The position numbers and the translations under genes are program-made. Below are positions 45,009 to 58,459 of a stretch of DNA of 64,000 nucleotides, piece after piece (within the stretch, counting starts at the first letter, position 1; each line of letters opens with the position of its first letter). This DNA is from Gossypium raimondii (lineage: Eukaryota; Streptophyta; Magnoliopsida; Malvales; Malvaceae). The stretch is taken from positions 57,545,980 through 57,609,979 of the forward strand of contig NC_068575.1 in the NCBI RefSeq assembly GCF_025698545.1, written 5' to 3'. The notes under the pieces are model-generated. The model worked only from the letters and a program-made list of their open reading frames with translations. It was not told the DNA's origin and searched no databases.

Positions 45009-45409
45009 TTTGTTTTTCAGATTACAATAACTGCTTGATTGTAAAGAAATAAAGGTTTGGGGGGATATTTAAATCAATAGAAGGTAGTTACTAACCGTTG
45101 ATATGAATTGAGCCATTCTTGGTGGCACTGTGAAAGAAATCCAATTTTGCATTATAGGCCGCGGTCCAGGTTAAAAAAACTCGCCTAAGGGGTGCCACTA
45201 CCGTGGGCCAGTTAACAGTTCCCTTCAAACAATAAGTTAGTGTATACCTACAACTAACAATAGTGGCGGAAGGAGTAGAAAAATAACAGATTTCACAATT
45301 ATGATAAAAAGGAAAGCTTGATCTGAATTTGGTAAGGAACCCTCTAAAATTACACTAGAATTTGTTATATTGTAACAAAATAAGACAAAACTCACCAATG
45401 CATTGGTGT
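45009..45409. other. Spacer with DMP promoter and transporter 3' UTR
   Basis: Both flanking genes are on the minus strand. The part next to 45009 should hold the DMP promoter, and the part next to 45409 the transporter's 3' UTR. Nothing else seen. Confidence 0.45.
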
Positions 45410-47033
45410 TTATAATTTGCCTATCATGTCTAATACAGATGTGTAAGTACCAAATATAGCCACCGCAACACTCATCAAAATGATTAGGCTTACAGCAAAT
45501 AATTCGCCGTTGAATCTCTGGTAAGTTCCTGATATCTTCAAGTAGAAGACGCATGGTAGCATGACTGAAGCTGTGATACTTAAAAATGCTCCAACTAGTG
45601 ACATGAGGGAACCGAAAAATGGAACTGCCAGAGCCACCAAAAGCGTGCTGATCACCAGGGTGGTGCCCACAAAGAGGTTGACGACTCGCTTGTCGCAGGG
45701 ATATCGAATCCAGGCTTTAGTGGCATTCACAATTGGTGTAACCATCAATGCGTATTTGGATATGGGATTGACCAAGGTGGTGTATATTGCAACTCTTGCG
45801 CTGAGCTTGTCTGTTGGAAGGTTCAAAGTTATCTGTGATTGAACATCTGACCCAAACATTAAGTAGCCGAAAATCGCCATTGATGTGTAACAGATGGTAC
45901 ACAAGACAAAGCATACAACCAGGACCTAAAAAAAAACAGACAAGTTCCTTACATCAGAACCCTGTTTATTGGAAAAACAAATTTGGAAATGTGAGGCTGA
46001 GGATGATGATACTCACATTAGAGAATTGATGCCTTTTTTTCATTGAAGTGTAAAGGGTAGGGAAGACTGGATGAGAGCAATAACAGAAGGCATATAAGCT
46101 GACAGCAGTGGGGATTCCACCCCAGTTTATGAGTGTTCCCTTGTGTTGAAACCCAATACCTTCAAATGCACCCGTCCAGATGACTGAACCCAAGATGACT
46201 GCAGAAGCCAAAACCCCACTTGCTGAGACATAAGAAAGAAGGCTCAAGTTATCCAACCAAACAGTAGGCAATATTATGAGAGCTACAATTATAATAAACC
46301 CTTTTTGGCCTCCCACTGTTACTCCTGCAACTTCAAACTCCACATCGGGTAACAAATTCTGCAAGTTATCTCCTTCAAGAATCAAAAATCCAGTCGCCAC
46401 CAAGTAGAGCTCGATATACATAACAACTGATGCCATCACTCTCCCTTTGTTCCCAAATGCTCGCTCCCCCATGTCTGGATAAGTTCTGATTGTTGGATCT
46501 GCATCCATACATCTTTGAATTAACAAGCCTGCGTAGAATGCAGCAGTGGCAATGGCGAAAAGAAGAACCAAGCTCAGCCATCCCCCTGATGCCAGTGCAT
46601 ATGGAATTGATAATATCCCTACTCCTGCATATAGTTGAAAACAACAACAAAGGGTTCTTGAGATATAAATAAATAAACCAAATGAAAATGTTCAAAGAAA
46701 AAAAAAAGAAAAAAAAAGTATCAAACACTTGTTGCCAACTGCTATAGTACTATGGTTGTTCCTTAAATCAGATAGATGGGTGGAATCCCTAACCATTAAG
46801 CAGATAAATAAATAAGAAAGGGTAGTGGGAAACAGGAGCAGGGGAAGGAAGTAAAGTGAACCTGAAAGAGCATTAAGTCCATTGAAACAGGTTCTGAAAA
46901 CATTGACAGTGCTGGCACTGGTGTCGGTGTGATGAGCAGAATTTGGGTCTAATTCCTCTATTTTGCTTCCTAACACATCCTTATGATCATCCTCAAGAAG
47001 AGGTACCGTCAAGGATACTTCCTCATGTGTCAT
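45410..47033 (-). CDS. AVT1: Amino-acid transporter of the vacuolar AVT1 family
   Basis: Three exons: 47033-46862, 46624-46017, 45925-45410 (172, 608 and 516 nt; GT-AG; phases 1 and 0), 431 residues. A 45-residue hydrophilic head has the acidic di-leucine-like stretch VPLLEDDHKD. Then comes the Aa_trans core with about 11 hydrophobic helices, opening TCFNGLNALSGVGILSIPYA and LASGGWLSLVLLF. Other family marks are YPDMGERAFG, NPISKYALMVTPI and the closing ISGTYQRFNGELFA. AVT1 transporters move neutral amino acids across the tonoplast with protons (established for yeast and Arabidopsis members). The Met of MTHEEV is used. An in-frame Met 23 codons upstream (47102, MFFYLFQAV) exists, but that segment is hydrophobic and unlike family starts. 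A tandem of transporter and DMP on one strand is probably chance. Confidence 0.9.
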
Positions 47034-50000
47034 CGCCGCCTTCTTGAGTGAAGAAACAGAGATAAAGCTCAATGCTACTGCTTGAAACAAGTAAAAGAAC
47101 AATAATAAAGTACGGCTGCTTGATTGACACTTCTCCTTTTAAATAATGTAAATAGGGTTTTAATCTTCTTTTTTATCCTTTTTGCTTTTTGAAAAAATCG
47201 GCGTCTACTCATTAAGTTGAGCATTACTTTGTTTTTGTTGTAATAAATATTGATAATAACAAAGGTTAAAAATTATAATCGGACAAACAACATATTATGG
47301 TGAACTTGTAATACACACCGTCCAATGTTTTGTGACTTTGTTTTTAATATAGTAAAACGTGACTATATTAAAATATCCAAGAAAACATGTGTGAGTTTAA
47401 ATTCAACACCACGCTACAGTTATTTGTCGTTCATCCTTATCTTTTTACTGCCATAAATGTTTTTTTTTTAACTTCAAATATAATTATTGTTTAAACAGAA
47501 ATTTTATAAAATGGATCATTAAAATATAAATTACATACAATATGGAACACGTGTGTCAAATTTGTCTACCTCCTAGTGTCCTTTACCGCGGCCCCTCACA
47601 TGATGAGACACGTAAGACTACTTCATCCCTCCACGATTTTAATTATTCTTACTACCATCATCATTATTTATTGTAAGTATTTTCCATAATTTTATTTTAA
47701 AATACAAAATTTAAAACTGCTCGAATTTATCCTCAATTCTTAAATATAAAAATAAATATGTTCAAGATGTTTAAACTCGTATTTTTATATACCGACAATA
47801 ACTAAATTAAAATTCTGTTGATAAATCTACGAGGTTTTTAATGTCACTAAAAGAACTCTAAAATTTGATAGATTTTAAATTATGTTATATTTTTTATAAT
47901 TTTAATAAATTAATAATTTGTATCATATTTATATTATTGTTTAAATCCATGATTTATTTGACCTCACCAGTCGATTAAATGTCAATTATTAAAATCATCA
48001 TTTTATAAAGCAAAATAGGCTGTGTATAGAGTATCTTTCTCATTTTCAATATATCCCGAAGATTGACAAGAAAAAGCATGGTTTTCATCATTTGAAGATA
48101 TTCTTATATAAATTTTTAGTAAATTATATTTTCTTTTACATAATTTAGTTCCATCAAAATTGGTTTTTAGTTAATGTTTCATAATCTAATAAATCTTAAC
48201 CTGTTTATTGTTTTTTGCTTTTGCGTCAAAATTGTAATATTAATTGTTGGTGGCGTTTGGTATTGCTGGATCTTATCCTGGTATTGTCCCCACTTGCCTC
48301 ACCTCCACTAAATTAGGGGATAACAGAGTGAGAAGAAAATTAGGCAGAGGGGGGGATGAATTTTTGAGGTAAAGAATGTGTTCAAATTTGGTTATGCTAC
48401 TGATGAATTTGGGAAGAAAAAGAGGCAGTTTGTGATTTGTTATTTTGTGGTATGAGAATGAGAGTGGCACCACTCTTTCAACACATCTTCTGCAATAATT
48501 TCAACCTTCCACCCAGCCAGGGGAATGTCCCTTTCACTCACATGTGGTCTTTAATGGAAATGGAAATGGAACTGTGGACATCCGATCAACTTGGATGTAC
48601 GCGTGACTCACCCCATGTTTTTGTTTACACCCTGAATTTGTTTTTAAAGTAAAAAACTAGACCCCGATTTGAGAAGACAGTTCCATCCGAAAAAGAAAAT
48701 AAATTTATAGGTGAAGTGGTAAAATATTTGATGTTTTGTCTGTTGAGATTTTAGTATTTTATTAATCTTTTATATTTTTAATTTTTAAAAAGTCATGTAC
48801 TTTTTTCTTTCACCCTGCCATGACTCGTTAGTTTTGTCTTTCATTTTGAACAGCTAGTGGCATGGGGATAAATTTTGAAAGGGTTGGCTTCGTTAACGCC
48901 ATCTGTATAGCACTACAACTCTACGTAGAGAGAAAATAACCTAAAAACCATTAAAATTGCTACATTATTTCAATTTAATCGACCAATATAACTAGCGCAA
49001 CTCAAACCCAAATCATATTTGAGATAATAAACACCCTTAAACATCAAAGTTTCATGTCACTTCACTCTTTAATACAATTTATATACTCGATATCCAAGTT
49101 TTTATATATAATTAAAAATAAAACTTTTTTCGAAAATAATATAGAAAAAATTAATTACTAAAATAATGCATGTGGATCCCAAATAAGCATGATGGCTAAG
49201 ATTTCAATATGAAAGGTCCATGAAGCATCTCATAAAAACAAATAGAGCATCAATAGAGATTCATTAATAATTAGATGAATTATTTGTTCATTGAGGAAAA
49301 TATCAAAAGTCGTAACTTAAGTCAATAAAGGTTGAGAAAGTTGACTCAATAATAAATTTTATTTTATTACTAAATAGAAATATTAAATTAAGACTTATTG
49401 GAGAATTCAGATTTAAATATTAATTAAGAGCAATGGAGACAAAAGAACTCGTAAATACAATTTGGGGGTGACAATGATTTATTTATTCTATCAATTTGAC
49501 AACGGACACGTCGATTTAGGGTTTTCATGCACACTCCAAAAACTAAAATAAAAATTTTCTCTTTTCTTTTCCCTTGCACTTCCCACTCGTGTTAGTTTTT
49601 CCTTTCTTTTTTAATATATTTTTTAAAATATAAATATTAAAATATATAAATAAGAAATAAATATAATAATAGTTAAAGTATCATTTTAAAATTTAAATTT
49701 TTTCTTAATCATAATTCTAAAAATTCTTAAAATTCATAATTTTTTAAATTATATAATTTTAAATTACCATTATTTTTGAAAAATCATAAAATTATTAATA
49801 ATACATTACTTTTATTTTTATTTTTTTGAAATAGATCTAAAATATACTATCTAAACTGAAATTAATTTCTTTTTTTAGAAGAGATTATTGGGGTCTCCAA
49901 CACAGTTGAAAATCTTAATTTGCCACGTTCACCAAGAAATAAATGCAGATGTTATATATATTGAAGTGTCAGAAAATGAGAATCTATATAATTTTGGAGA

Positions 50001-50049
50001 GATAATCGACTCATTAATTAATCAAAACCAGATCTGACTTCCCATCTAA
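47034..50049. other. Transporter promoter and long AT-rich spacer
   Basis: No supported gene. Upstream of the transporter at about 47549-47556 there is ACACGTGT and at 47609-47615 a second ACACGTA motif, possible ABRE-type elements. Frames at 48273-48652 lack motifs. Confidence 0.45.
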
Positions 50050-50058
50050 TATTTAATA

Positions 50059-51096
50059 GGGTAAATTATAAAAATAATCACTTTTATTTGCCTCAACTTA
50101 CATTTTAGTCGTTCATAGTTAAAATATTACGTTTTAGTCATTTACATTATCATTTTGTTACGAAATGGTCACTCTGCCGTTAAGATCTTTTACCTCCCAA
50201 ACAACAATTTGACGTGACAGGTAAAATGGATTTTAAATGCCAACATGGATGTCCAACCAAGTAAAATAATTGATTTTTAATTAAATAAATTTAATTAATT
50301 AGAATTTCTAAATTAATTAAAGGAAAATGTTAATTTGGTTTCCCGGAATAATCAAAACCAATGCATTAGATCAATCCTTAATCTCATTTTTCTTTTAGTT
50401 TTCGTTTCCATTTTGACTAAAAAACCATCTATTTTCATAGTCATCTTTGTTGAATCGAAACAGTAGAAATCAAATTGAGTGTTCCATCAATCGGTTGGAT
50501 TTTTTATTTAAAATGGAAGAATAAAGGATCAATTCAATAGAGGGTCTAGGCATGGATTACAATAAGTAGTGGGTTTTTTTGTTCTTTACCTGGGTTTTGA
50601 GTTCAAATATTATGGGTTTTTTTTGTAAAAATGGGGTTCATATTTTCATGTTTTTCTTTATATGTGATAGACAAAAAGAACATGATTCATCTTTGTTTAT
50701 TTGTGTATCGTGGGCAGCCACAATAGTACGCAGGTGTAGAGGTTGGTACGTCCATTTCTTCTTCTTCTTCTTCTTTTTCTTCTTCTTCTCTTCTCTTTTC
50801 TGATGATAGCAAAAAATCCCAACAGTTGCTTCTTTTTAAACTAGAGAAAATTAGATTTTAGGGTAAAATTTTGTATTCTATTTCCATTAAAAGAAATTAA
50901 CTTTTCTCATCAACTAGATATCCATGTTGACATTTAAAACTTATTTTAACTATCACGTCGAACTGTTGTTTGGGAGATAATAGATTTTAACAACAGAATG
51001 ATCATTTCATAACAAAATAATAACATAACATTTTAAACATACGTTATTAAAATATAAATTGAAACAAACAAAAGTGACTATTTTAATAATTTACTC
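50059..51096. mobile_element. TIR element of about 1.04 kb, Mutator-like ends
   Basis: About 190-bp terminal inverted repeats: left GGGTAAATTATAAAAATAAT (50059) and right, inverted, GAGTAAATTATTAAAATAGT (51096). Both then read through 'CTCCCAAACAACA(A/G)TT(T/C)GACGTGA' and 'AACATGGAT'. The flanks TATTTAATA (50050-50058) and TATTATATA (51097-51105) agree at 7 of 9 places, as expected for a worn Mutator-type duplication. No transposase frame. The interior carries a CTT/CTTT repeat. Confidence 0.7.
50757..50800 (+). repeat. CTT-rich microsatellite
   Basis: Run of CTT units with CTTTTT and CTCTT interruptions. Confidence 0.85.
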
Positions 51097-51742
51097 TATT
51101 ATATACTAATGTTTACGAGGCACTCAGATTTCCGTTGCGAGTATGCTCCACCAACTTTTATATTAATATACACTATATCAGGTAACATTCAATTATTTGT
51201 ATAAAATTTATTATTAATTAAATCATAAAAATAGGAGTAAGTAATTATATTTTCAGTTTGATACTTATATATATATATTTGTTTATTTTAAATATTTTTA
51301 AATTTTTTATTTAAAAAATTATATTAAAATATAGAACTGACAAAATGTTATTATAATAATATTTATTACATTGGATTAATTTCTAAGAGCAATGTAATAA
51401 TATAAATTCAAATTCATCATTTTATTTAAAGATACAGATCTAGTTCCCACTAGTACTCACATACATAGACCATATTTAAACTTAAGTACATGCCATTCTA
51501 AAGTCCAAAATTTATATATCAAAACTTGTCCTTGGAGATTGTTGAGTGATGTGGGTAATTTAAATCCGATCACTATCTCCCTTAACAAAATCCAATTGTC
51601 ATTTTCCCACCTAGACACGCCAATTTGTCTGCGAGAATCTAAATGTGGTAGGTGACGGACTCGTTTTTCCAATTGTACACCAAATAACTCCAATCCAATA
51701 TGCGCTTTTTGAGTTGAAATTGAATTAATTTTAAAGGACAAT

Positions 51743-53761
51743 TGTAACTATCCCATATTTCGGAGAGATAATGAATATCGTGTTGTAAGGTTTTCGCACG
51801 AGTTCATTTCTCACGATTCTCGATTGAAGTGATAACCGATCTAAAGCTAAACGGAGATTAGTTGAGCATGAAAGTAATCATACTTGATTGGATTATAAGA
51901 GTGGATTTTAAAGAAAAATAATAGGTGAATAAGGGAAAGGACTAAAAAGTCAATTGCACCAAAGTATAAAAAGTGGAAAGGAATGGCAGAATGCTTGACT
52001 CAAGAATATGCTAATTGTCTTTTTAAATTCAAGTGTGTGTTATCATGCCACATTCATAAGCCTTTATATGCGCATCTCAAAGAACTAATTTTACATTATT
52101 TACTCTTAGAATCATGCTTAACAACTCACCATGATATCATATTTTCTAAATATAGAATTTGTCAAAGTCAAAAGTCTAATATTTTTTATCAGCCCAAAAA
52201 TAATTTTGTAATTTTTAATTCTGCCCCACAACTTGCTTTTTGTTCCAATTTAGCCCGATTTTGCTTGTTTTTGAATTTTGACACTCCAATTGCATTCCTG
52301 ATAAAATTTAAGTAATAAATCACAAGCTTAGTAGCATTCTATTAAAAAATTGACAAAAAGTAGGTACATTAAATACATAAAATTAGCTTGCTATCACACA
52401 CAATTGTCACGTTGCACAATCCTTTGAATCATATAAACACATACACTATACTTTCATTCCATAAATTCACATAGCACAAACATATCACATATTCACAATA
52501 CTTTACACTTTTGATTTCAACTTACTTTCATTAAGCACTTTACTTTTACATAACACTTCATTTAAATATTTTATCTCACTATTTTAGCTCACATATTATG
52601 TTTTGAACATTTTATAATTTAATCCTTAGATTCATGAAAATTCACTATTCACTAATATAACACTTCAATATCACTTTTCACTTCATTTACTATCACTTAA
52701 CATTTTATTTAAACCCTTTTTATAATATTTATTCACATACCAAAATTTACGCTCTATTCGAGTTGGTCCTCTCTACAACAATTTCACTATGCTACTACAT
52801 CTATTCACTTATCAATTAATGACAAAAAATAATAATTTTTCACTCTATAATTTAATCCATAGTTCTATGAAATTTATTAATCACTAAATTAGCACTTTAT
52901 TATTTATTACATTACTAGCATATATTTAATTACATATTCACTACAAATTTCAAATACTTATTCAATAACCATAACTATATCATATTAAAATACAAATACT
53001 CAAATATCAAATTAAAATAAACAAACTTGAATTCAGTTAATTACTTACCTATTTCTTCATTTGAATCCAACATTTCTCTTCACTTTCCTATGCTTTTCAT
53101 TCACTTTCTTCTTCATAGAAGCAGTCTTCAATATAAAAATATTTCAATAGAATTCTAGGACATGAAATTAGGCTATGGTTTTAGAGAAAAAATCAAGAAA
53201 AATCCATGGGAAAATTTTTCTCTCTTTTCCTTTTCTTTCCCTTTTATTTATTTTTTTCTTTAGTTGATGCTTGCTGCCATTTCACTTCCCAAATAGTGTA
53301 GGAAATTCTATACTTTTCTTTTTATTTCGATTTCATCCTTTTATTTTCAATTTTCAATCAAATCTCAACACTTTTCAACCTTAATTTCCATAGCTTTCCA
53401 CCTCATTAGCTATGGGATTTTAATCCCATCATTATGTCCCTAAATATCAATTAAAAATGGAAATTTTGCATTTAGGTTCCTCCTCCATAAAATAGGAAAA
53501 TTGCACTTTAATCTCTATACTTTTCTACTTTATTAAATTTAGCTCCCATCTCGATTTTACAACTCCATTTCACATTCATAAGAAATTTTCTTCAAATTTC
53601 GCCCTTTTCAAAAATGGTAAATTTTCACTTATAGTCCTTTAGCTTTCAAAAATTTGCAATTTAATTCTTACTAAATTTCATTATTCATACATTTCGTCCC
53701 GATAATTAATTCACCTTTTAAACACTTATCATTTCTTAAAGACTATAATTTTGGTATTACA
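51743..53761 (-). mobile_element. Probable solo LTR of a different family (about 2.0 kb)
   Basis: Ends TGTAACTATCCC at 51743 and GGTATTACA at 53761, so read on the minus strand it starts TGTAATACC and ends GATAGTTACA. The inside shows the short 'AATTTAGTCC / CAATTTAATTC' wording common in plant LTRs. No coding frame is supported, including the one at 51983-52315. I could not find a convincing 5-bp target duplication, so both the limits and the identity are uncertain. Fossil without coding capacity. Confidence 0.45.
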
Positions 53762-53999
53762 CATGGTGTAATTACAACAAAATCTTATATGTCATGTTTG
53801 GTGGTACAAAATTGTAATTGCACAATTACATAATTTATATTTTAAAAATAATTATTATTATAAAATTATCAGTATGATATAAGAATATATAAATGAAAAA
53901 CAAAAATTAAAATCAAATCATCACATGTAATATGTTAGTCCAAGAAAGTAGTTGATAATACGATTACTAATAAAATAAGAATAAAAATAAATATCATAT

Positions 54000-54880
54000 G
54001 TAATTTTATCTAATTTCCTTTTAACATTTAACATATACTCTATTATTCCTTATCATCATTTGTTGGCCATTGACCAAGTTCATCATCATCATCTAAATTT
54101 GAATTTGAACATGTGTTTGTGTCACTAGGATTATTAAGATATCTTTCTTCCACGTACTCTTATCATCCATAGCCTCAATATGATATATGTTACAACATAT
54201 ATCCTTTTAAAATATAGTTTATTTGAGATTGACTAGAACATAATGTGTTAATTATCACTTTGTTCCTTCAAATAACAATGTATTAACTCTTCTAGATCTT
54301 TGAATTAAATCTATACTTATGAAAGAATAATATGTTTCATCGCCACATTAAACAAAAGGTACAATATATTAGCTCTTCTAGAGCCTTAAATTAATTATAC
54401 ACCACCAAAGATTGGTTTGTTTCATTACCAAACAATAAAAAGCTTCTTCTTTTTATCCCTAAGGATAGTATACACTGTTGTATTGTCTACAGGACATATT
54501 TCCTTCCATTTAAGGAATACTAATTGAATAATAAGATATTCATATGTATGACAGGTACAAAATCAACAACTTTTCATAAATTGTCTCTCTTCTTTAAAAG
54601 GTTATATTGGGAACTCTTATTTATCTCTATGTTCCACTGCTAGTGGCCGAAAGTAATTATTACTAAAAAGATATCCAAGAATCAACTAATGGGTGTCACA
54701 ATTCACTAAAAGGATGCAATTCATACATTTAGAAATTTCATCTTTAACAAAATACATACAATCCTAAGGAATATGACCATTAAGATTACATATAAATATC
54801 AAAATAAAATCATATACTTAAGTTTAGTAATGAATAGCAAATAAATTGCATCAACAGGTTCCTCGATATAGATTATAGAA
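54000..54880. other. AT-rich DNA with no recognisable content
   Basis: No gene or clear repeat seen between the probable LTR and the gag-like remnant. Confidence 0.35.
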
Positions 54881-54889
54881 ATCCTAAAA

Positions 54890-55560
54890 ATTGACGTGCT
54901 AACATTTAAAATGATAGCTTCATAAAGACAACATTAATATCCCTTTACAATTTAGGTTCGTCATGATCATCAATATGGTATGCCAAATCTAATTCAACAT
55001 CATTCTTATTATTCATTTTCACATTGTCTCGCTTCTGTTTGATAGAAACTTGATAGAGTTTAACCAAATGTTTAGGCGTACAACAAGTATACAACCAATG
55101 ACCTTTCATACCACATTGATAACATTAATAGCTCGTTATTTTGTTCAATCACAACTAAATGTGACATTAATTTTTCATGATATTGTTACTACAGAACATA
55201 TTTGAAGCATGAGAAGTTAAAATAAAAATCTCTAACAATATTCTCACATAATATTAATTGAGAACTTATCCTGAACATTGTAGAGTTATGCTCATAGTTT
55301 TAAAGTTGTGCAACTTCAAGTGCATTTGATCATATGAGCTTTAAATAGAGACCTTACAACTTCAAGTGCATCCAATCATAAAATTATCATATCTTCTTGG
55401 TTATATATAATTTTAATTATTCTTCAATTCAAGTAGATATTTTACAATTAAACATTTCCATGGATAAAGTTCACATCTCAAATATAAAAACCTGACCTAT
55501 TTTTTTTCATGACCACTATAGCAAACATACATGAATTTCAATTCAAAATCTATTTGGTCA
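54890..55560 (-). pseudogene. Gag-like remnant of an LTR retroelement (copia type), broken
   Basis: The minus strand near 55060-55130 encodes a zinc-knuckle pattern CX2CX4HX4C (CYQCGMKGHWLYTC) followed by TPKHLVKLYQVSIKQ. This is wording I associate with plant copia-type gag proteins. The preceding part (about 55160-55420) resembles the gag stretch with 'LRLHNFKTM' and 'SHASN'. It is clearly broken by several changes and has no pol, protease or paired LTR nearby, so it is an old fossil. Confidence 0.6.
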
Positions 55561-56557
55561 TGTGTTTTTCATGATTAGTCTCCAATTATGATAAACATGC
55601 TATAATAAAATAAATCATAGTAAAATATACCTGAGGACCGTTAACATCATCGTCGTCATCCTAGCTATTATCACGAGCACTATTACAAGCGCTAAAATAA
55701 CTTTATTTTCATAATAACATTTATTAATAGTAAAAGGCATAATGACTTATTTAGCCCTTCAAGTTTCAACTTTACAAAAAAAGGTCATTTTAGCCCTCCA
55801 TTTAATTTTACGTTCTTAAACTTGTATCTTGGGTCAAATCACTCAAGAATGAATGAAAAAGTTAACATTTTTTAACTTTCCTAATATTGCATACACGCAG
55901 ATTGTCACATGGATGACATGTCACCTGGATTCGACTGAAGAGGGAGGTTTTTTTTTTTCATTTCAAAATTATTTAGAAAAATTTACAGGGTGTTTATAGA
56001 ACAGTGAAAAGAAAAAGATCGGGTATATGGGTGGGATAAGAAAAATAGTGAAAAAAATCGAGTATCGTGCTGATAACAGGTTACGAAATAAATAACGAAG
56101 AAAGTAAAAGATCAAGAAATAGGAGAGCAAAAGAAAGCTATAGATTTTTATTGATGAATGGGATGTTTATAATGCTTCTCCAAAGTCCATATTTATAGTC
56201 ATAAGAAGTATACATTGTATAAAACTCTACTTCTAATAAACATTAAAGTTCCAATGCATATTAAATTTATGTTCAACTTAATATTCTAAGCACACTATCT
56301 TTGAATAAGCCTACCCTTTATTTATTTTTATTGAAAGAATTGCTTTCAAATATTCAATAGTCAATGATATAGTAGGCCCAAATGCAGGCAATGGATCAAT
56401 GAGTATCCACAAGCGTTTCTCTTGGGTCCTATTCGAAACCCAATTATGATTGACATATATTGACTTAATCATTCATACATCATAAAAGAAATTATTATTT
56501 ATTATTCAAATTAGTAACATATCCAAATGTCATGGGTACCGGGTAGGCCGAAAACAT
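55561..56557. other. Spacer before the NIP gene, with repeat fragment
   Basis: At about 55735-55930 lies a repeat ('TTAGCCCTTCAAGTTTCAAC', 'AAAAGTTAAC', 'ATTGCATACACG') that recurs at 58620-58770, on the other side of the NIP gene and in the same orientation. The rest is probable promoter sequence. Confidence 0.5.
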
Positions 56558-56640
56558 TATAAAAGAGCTTTGAGCAATTAAGTTGGTTTCTGTCTTTCAA
56601 CTTCTGAGCTTCTTTCTTTCTTTCTTTCAGTCGTTCAACA
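56558..56640 (+). promoter_or_regulatory. TATA box and 5' UTR of the NIP gene
   Basis: TATAAAA at 56558-56564, about 80 bp before the ATG, so transcription likely starts near 56590. The leader contains a CTTT repeat (about 56610-56629). Confidence 0.6.
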
Positions 56641-58459
56641 ATGGCTACAACTGAGGTTTCCCCAATGGATCAAAATCCCACACCTCCGAAACAGCCATCA
56701 TTTCAACAACACTACCCTCCTGATTTTCCAAGAAAGGTATAAGCAACAAAACAGGCTGTACGCAACATGTTTTAAATAAAACATTGTTTTGTGATAAACA
56801 AAAACATTATCTGCAACATGTAGGTGTTTGCAGAGACGATAGCAACCTACTTGCTGGTTTTTGTCACATGTGGATCAGCTGCCATTTGTTCGGTTGATGA
56901 ACACAAAATCTCAAGGTTAGGAGCTTCAGTTGCAGGTGGACTTATTGTGACTGTAATGATCTATGCAGTTGGTCATGTTTCTGGTGCACATATGAACCCT
57001 GCTGTTACCCTCGCTTTTGCAGCTGTCAGACATTTTCCATGGAAACAGGTTTTCTCTTCTTTTCTTTTTAATTTCTTCCGTTTTAGTCCCTGAAGATCGC
57101 CATGTTTATTGCTTAGGAAACTATGAACATAGAAAATGAATTGAAAGGTAAAGAATCTGATACATCGATATTGATTTTGTTTGTTTGTTGATGGGGTTTC
57201 TGAGTAATTTGAGAAAGGTGGTTACATGGGCACATGGCTGATAGTTATGTGGGGTCGAGCCCAGGGTTCATTATTTTGGACCATTTGTGCAACTTTGGGG
57301 GTTTTGAGTTCAACCTTCACTTCTAGCCACAATTGGTACATAACATGGATAAATGCTGCAATAATTTATGGTCAAATAAAATATATATTTTTCCAACATT
57401 TATTTATTTCCATTTGCATTAAGAATTTAATTTCCAACTAACGATATTATTGTTACGTATTAATATGGAAATGGAATTACTTGAATTTATGTTAATCTTT
57501 TATTCTTTAAATTTATTCTAATTCAGTTACTTTATTAATTCAATACTCTAATTAAAATTATATTTTTTATACAATATTAGGGGTGAGGGACAGGAGTAAC
57601 ACAGTTTAAACCCATGCTAAACGGGTGTTTAACAAAAGCTTTAATCATTGTTTCATTCTTTTTTTTCTTAATATCATATTATATTATGAATTAATGTTTA
57701 TATAGTTTGGCACATGCATTATTAATTATGTTCAAATTGATTTAATTAATTTGAAAAAGAAATGAAATGGATACGTATAAAATGGTTGCAGGTCCCATTT
57801 TATGGTGCAGCTCAACTAACAGGAGCAATCTCTGCATCATTCACACTCCGTGTATTATTGCATCCAATAAAACATGCCGGCACCACATCACCATCAGGCT
57901 CAGATTTGCAAGCTCTAATCATGGAAATAGTTGTTACCTTTTCAATGATGTTTATCACCTCAGCTGTGGCCACTGATACTAAAGCTGTAAGCTCAAATCA
58001 TTAAAAAAATTTCTTCAAATAGTTTTTGCAGTCTTCATATGTAAACATGTATTCCATAAATGACAGATAGGAGAGCTAGCAGGCATAGCTGTTGGGTCTG
58101 CTGTTTGCATAACTTCAATCTTGGCTGGGTAATATTAATTATATTGCAAACTTAGAAATTAACTCAATTCAAATCGATTGATTCTTGATATGATGTTTAT
58201 ATACTAACAAGTAGCACTGTAGGAATACAGACCAATATCAGGTGGATCAATGAACCCAGCAAGGAGCATAGGGCCAGCAATAGCCAGTGGTGAGTACAAG
58301 GGAATATGGGTGTACGTGGTAGGACCAGTAACGGGGACATTGATGGGGGCGTGGTCTTACAATCTCATCCGGATGACAGACAAGCCTCACCATGCAATCT
58401 CTCCACGTTCCTCCTCCTTCAAACTTCGGCGAATGAATAACCAAGATGGAGAGGTATAA
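56641..58459 (+). CDS. NIP2-1: NIP2-type aquaporin, Lsi1-like silicon channel
   Basis: Five exons: 56641-56736, 56824-57048, 57792-57986, 58067-58128, 58231-58459 (807 nt, 268 residues). It has six membrane helices and two half-helices. The first NPA is at residues 90-92 (GAHMNPAVT) and the second at 201-203 (GGSMNPARS). Exactly 108 residues separate them. The ar/R filter reads Gly-Ser-Gly-Arg by alignment with rice Lsi1: [17 protein letters not shown] in helix 2, [12 protein letters not shown] in helix 5, SGGSMNPAR in loop E. In the literature GSGR plus 108-residue spacing marks NIP2 channels that pass silicic acid (and also arsenite, boric acid and selenite) at the root plasma membrane. The C-terminal tail has [11 protein letters not shown], a likely kinase site. 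The last intron ends ...GTAGGAATACAG; only the second AG keeps the frame. Confidence 0.93.

Noticed and set aside
45237-45554. 105-codon minus frame overlapping the transporter end
   Set aside because: Different frame from the transporter; no family resemblance.
51983-52315. 110-codon + strand frame
   Set aside because: Lies in probable LTR-derived sequence and is low in complexity.
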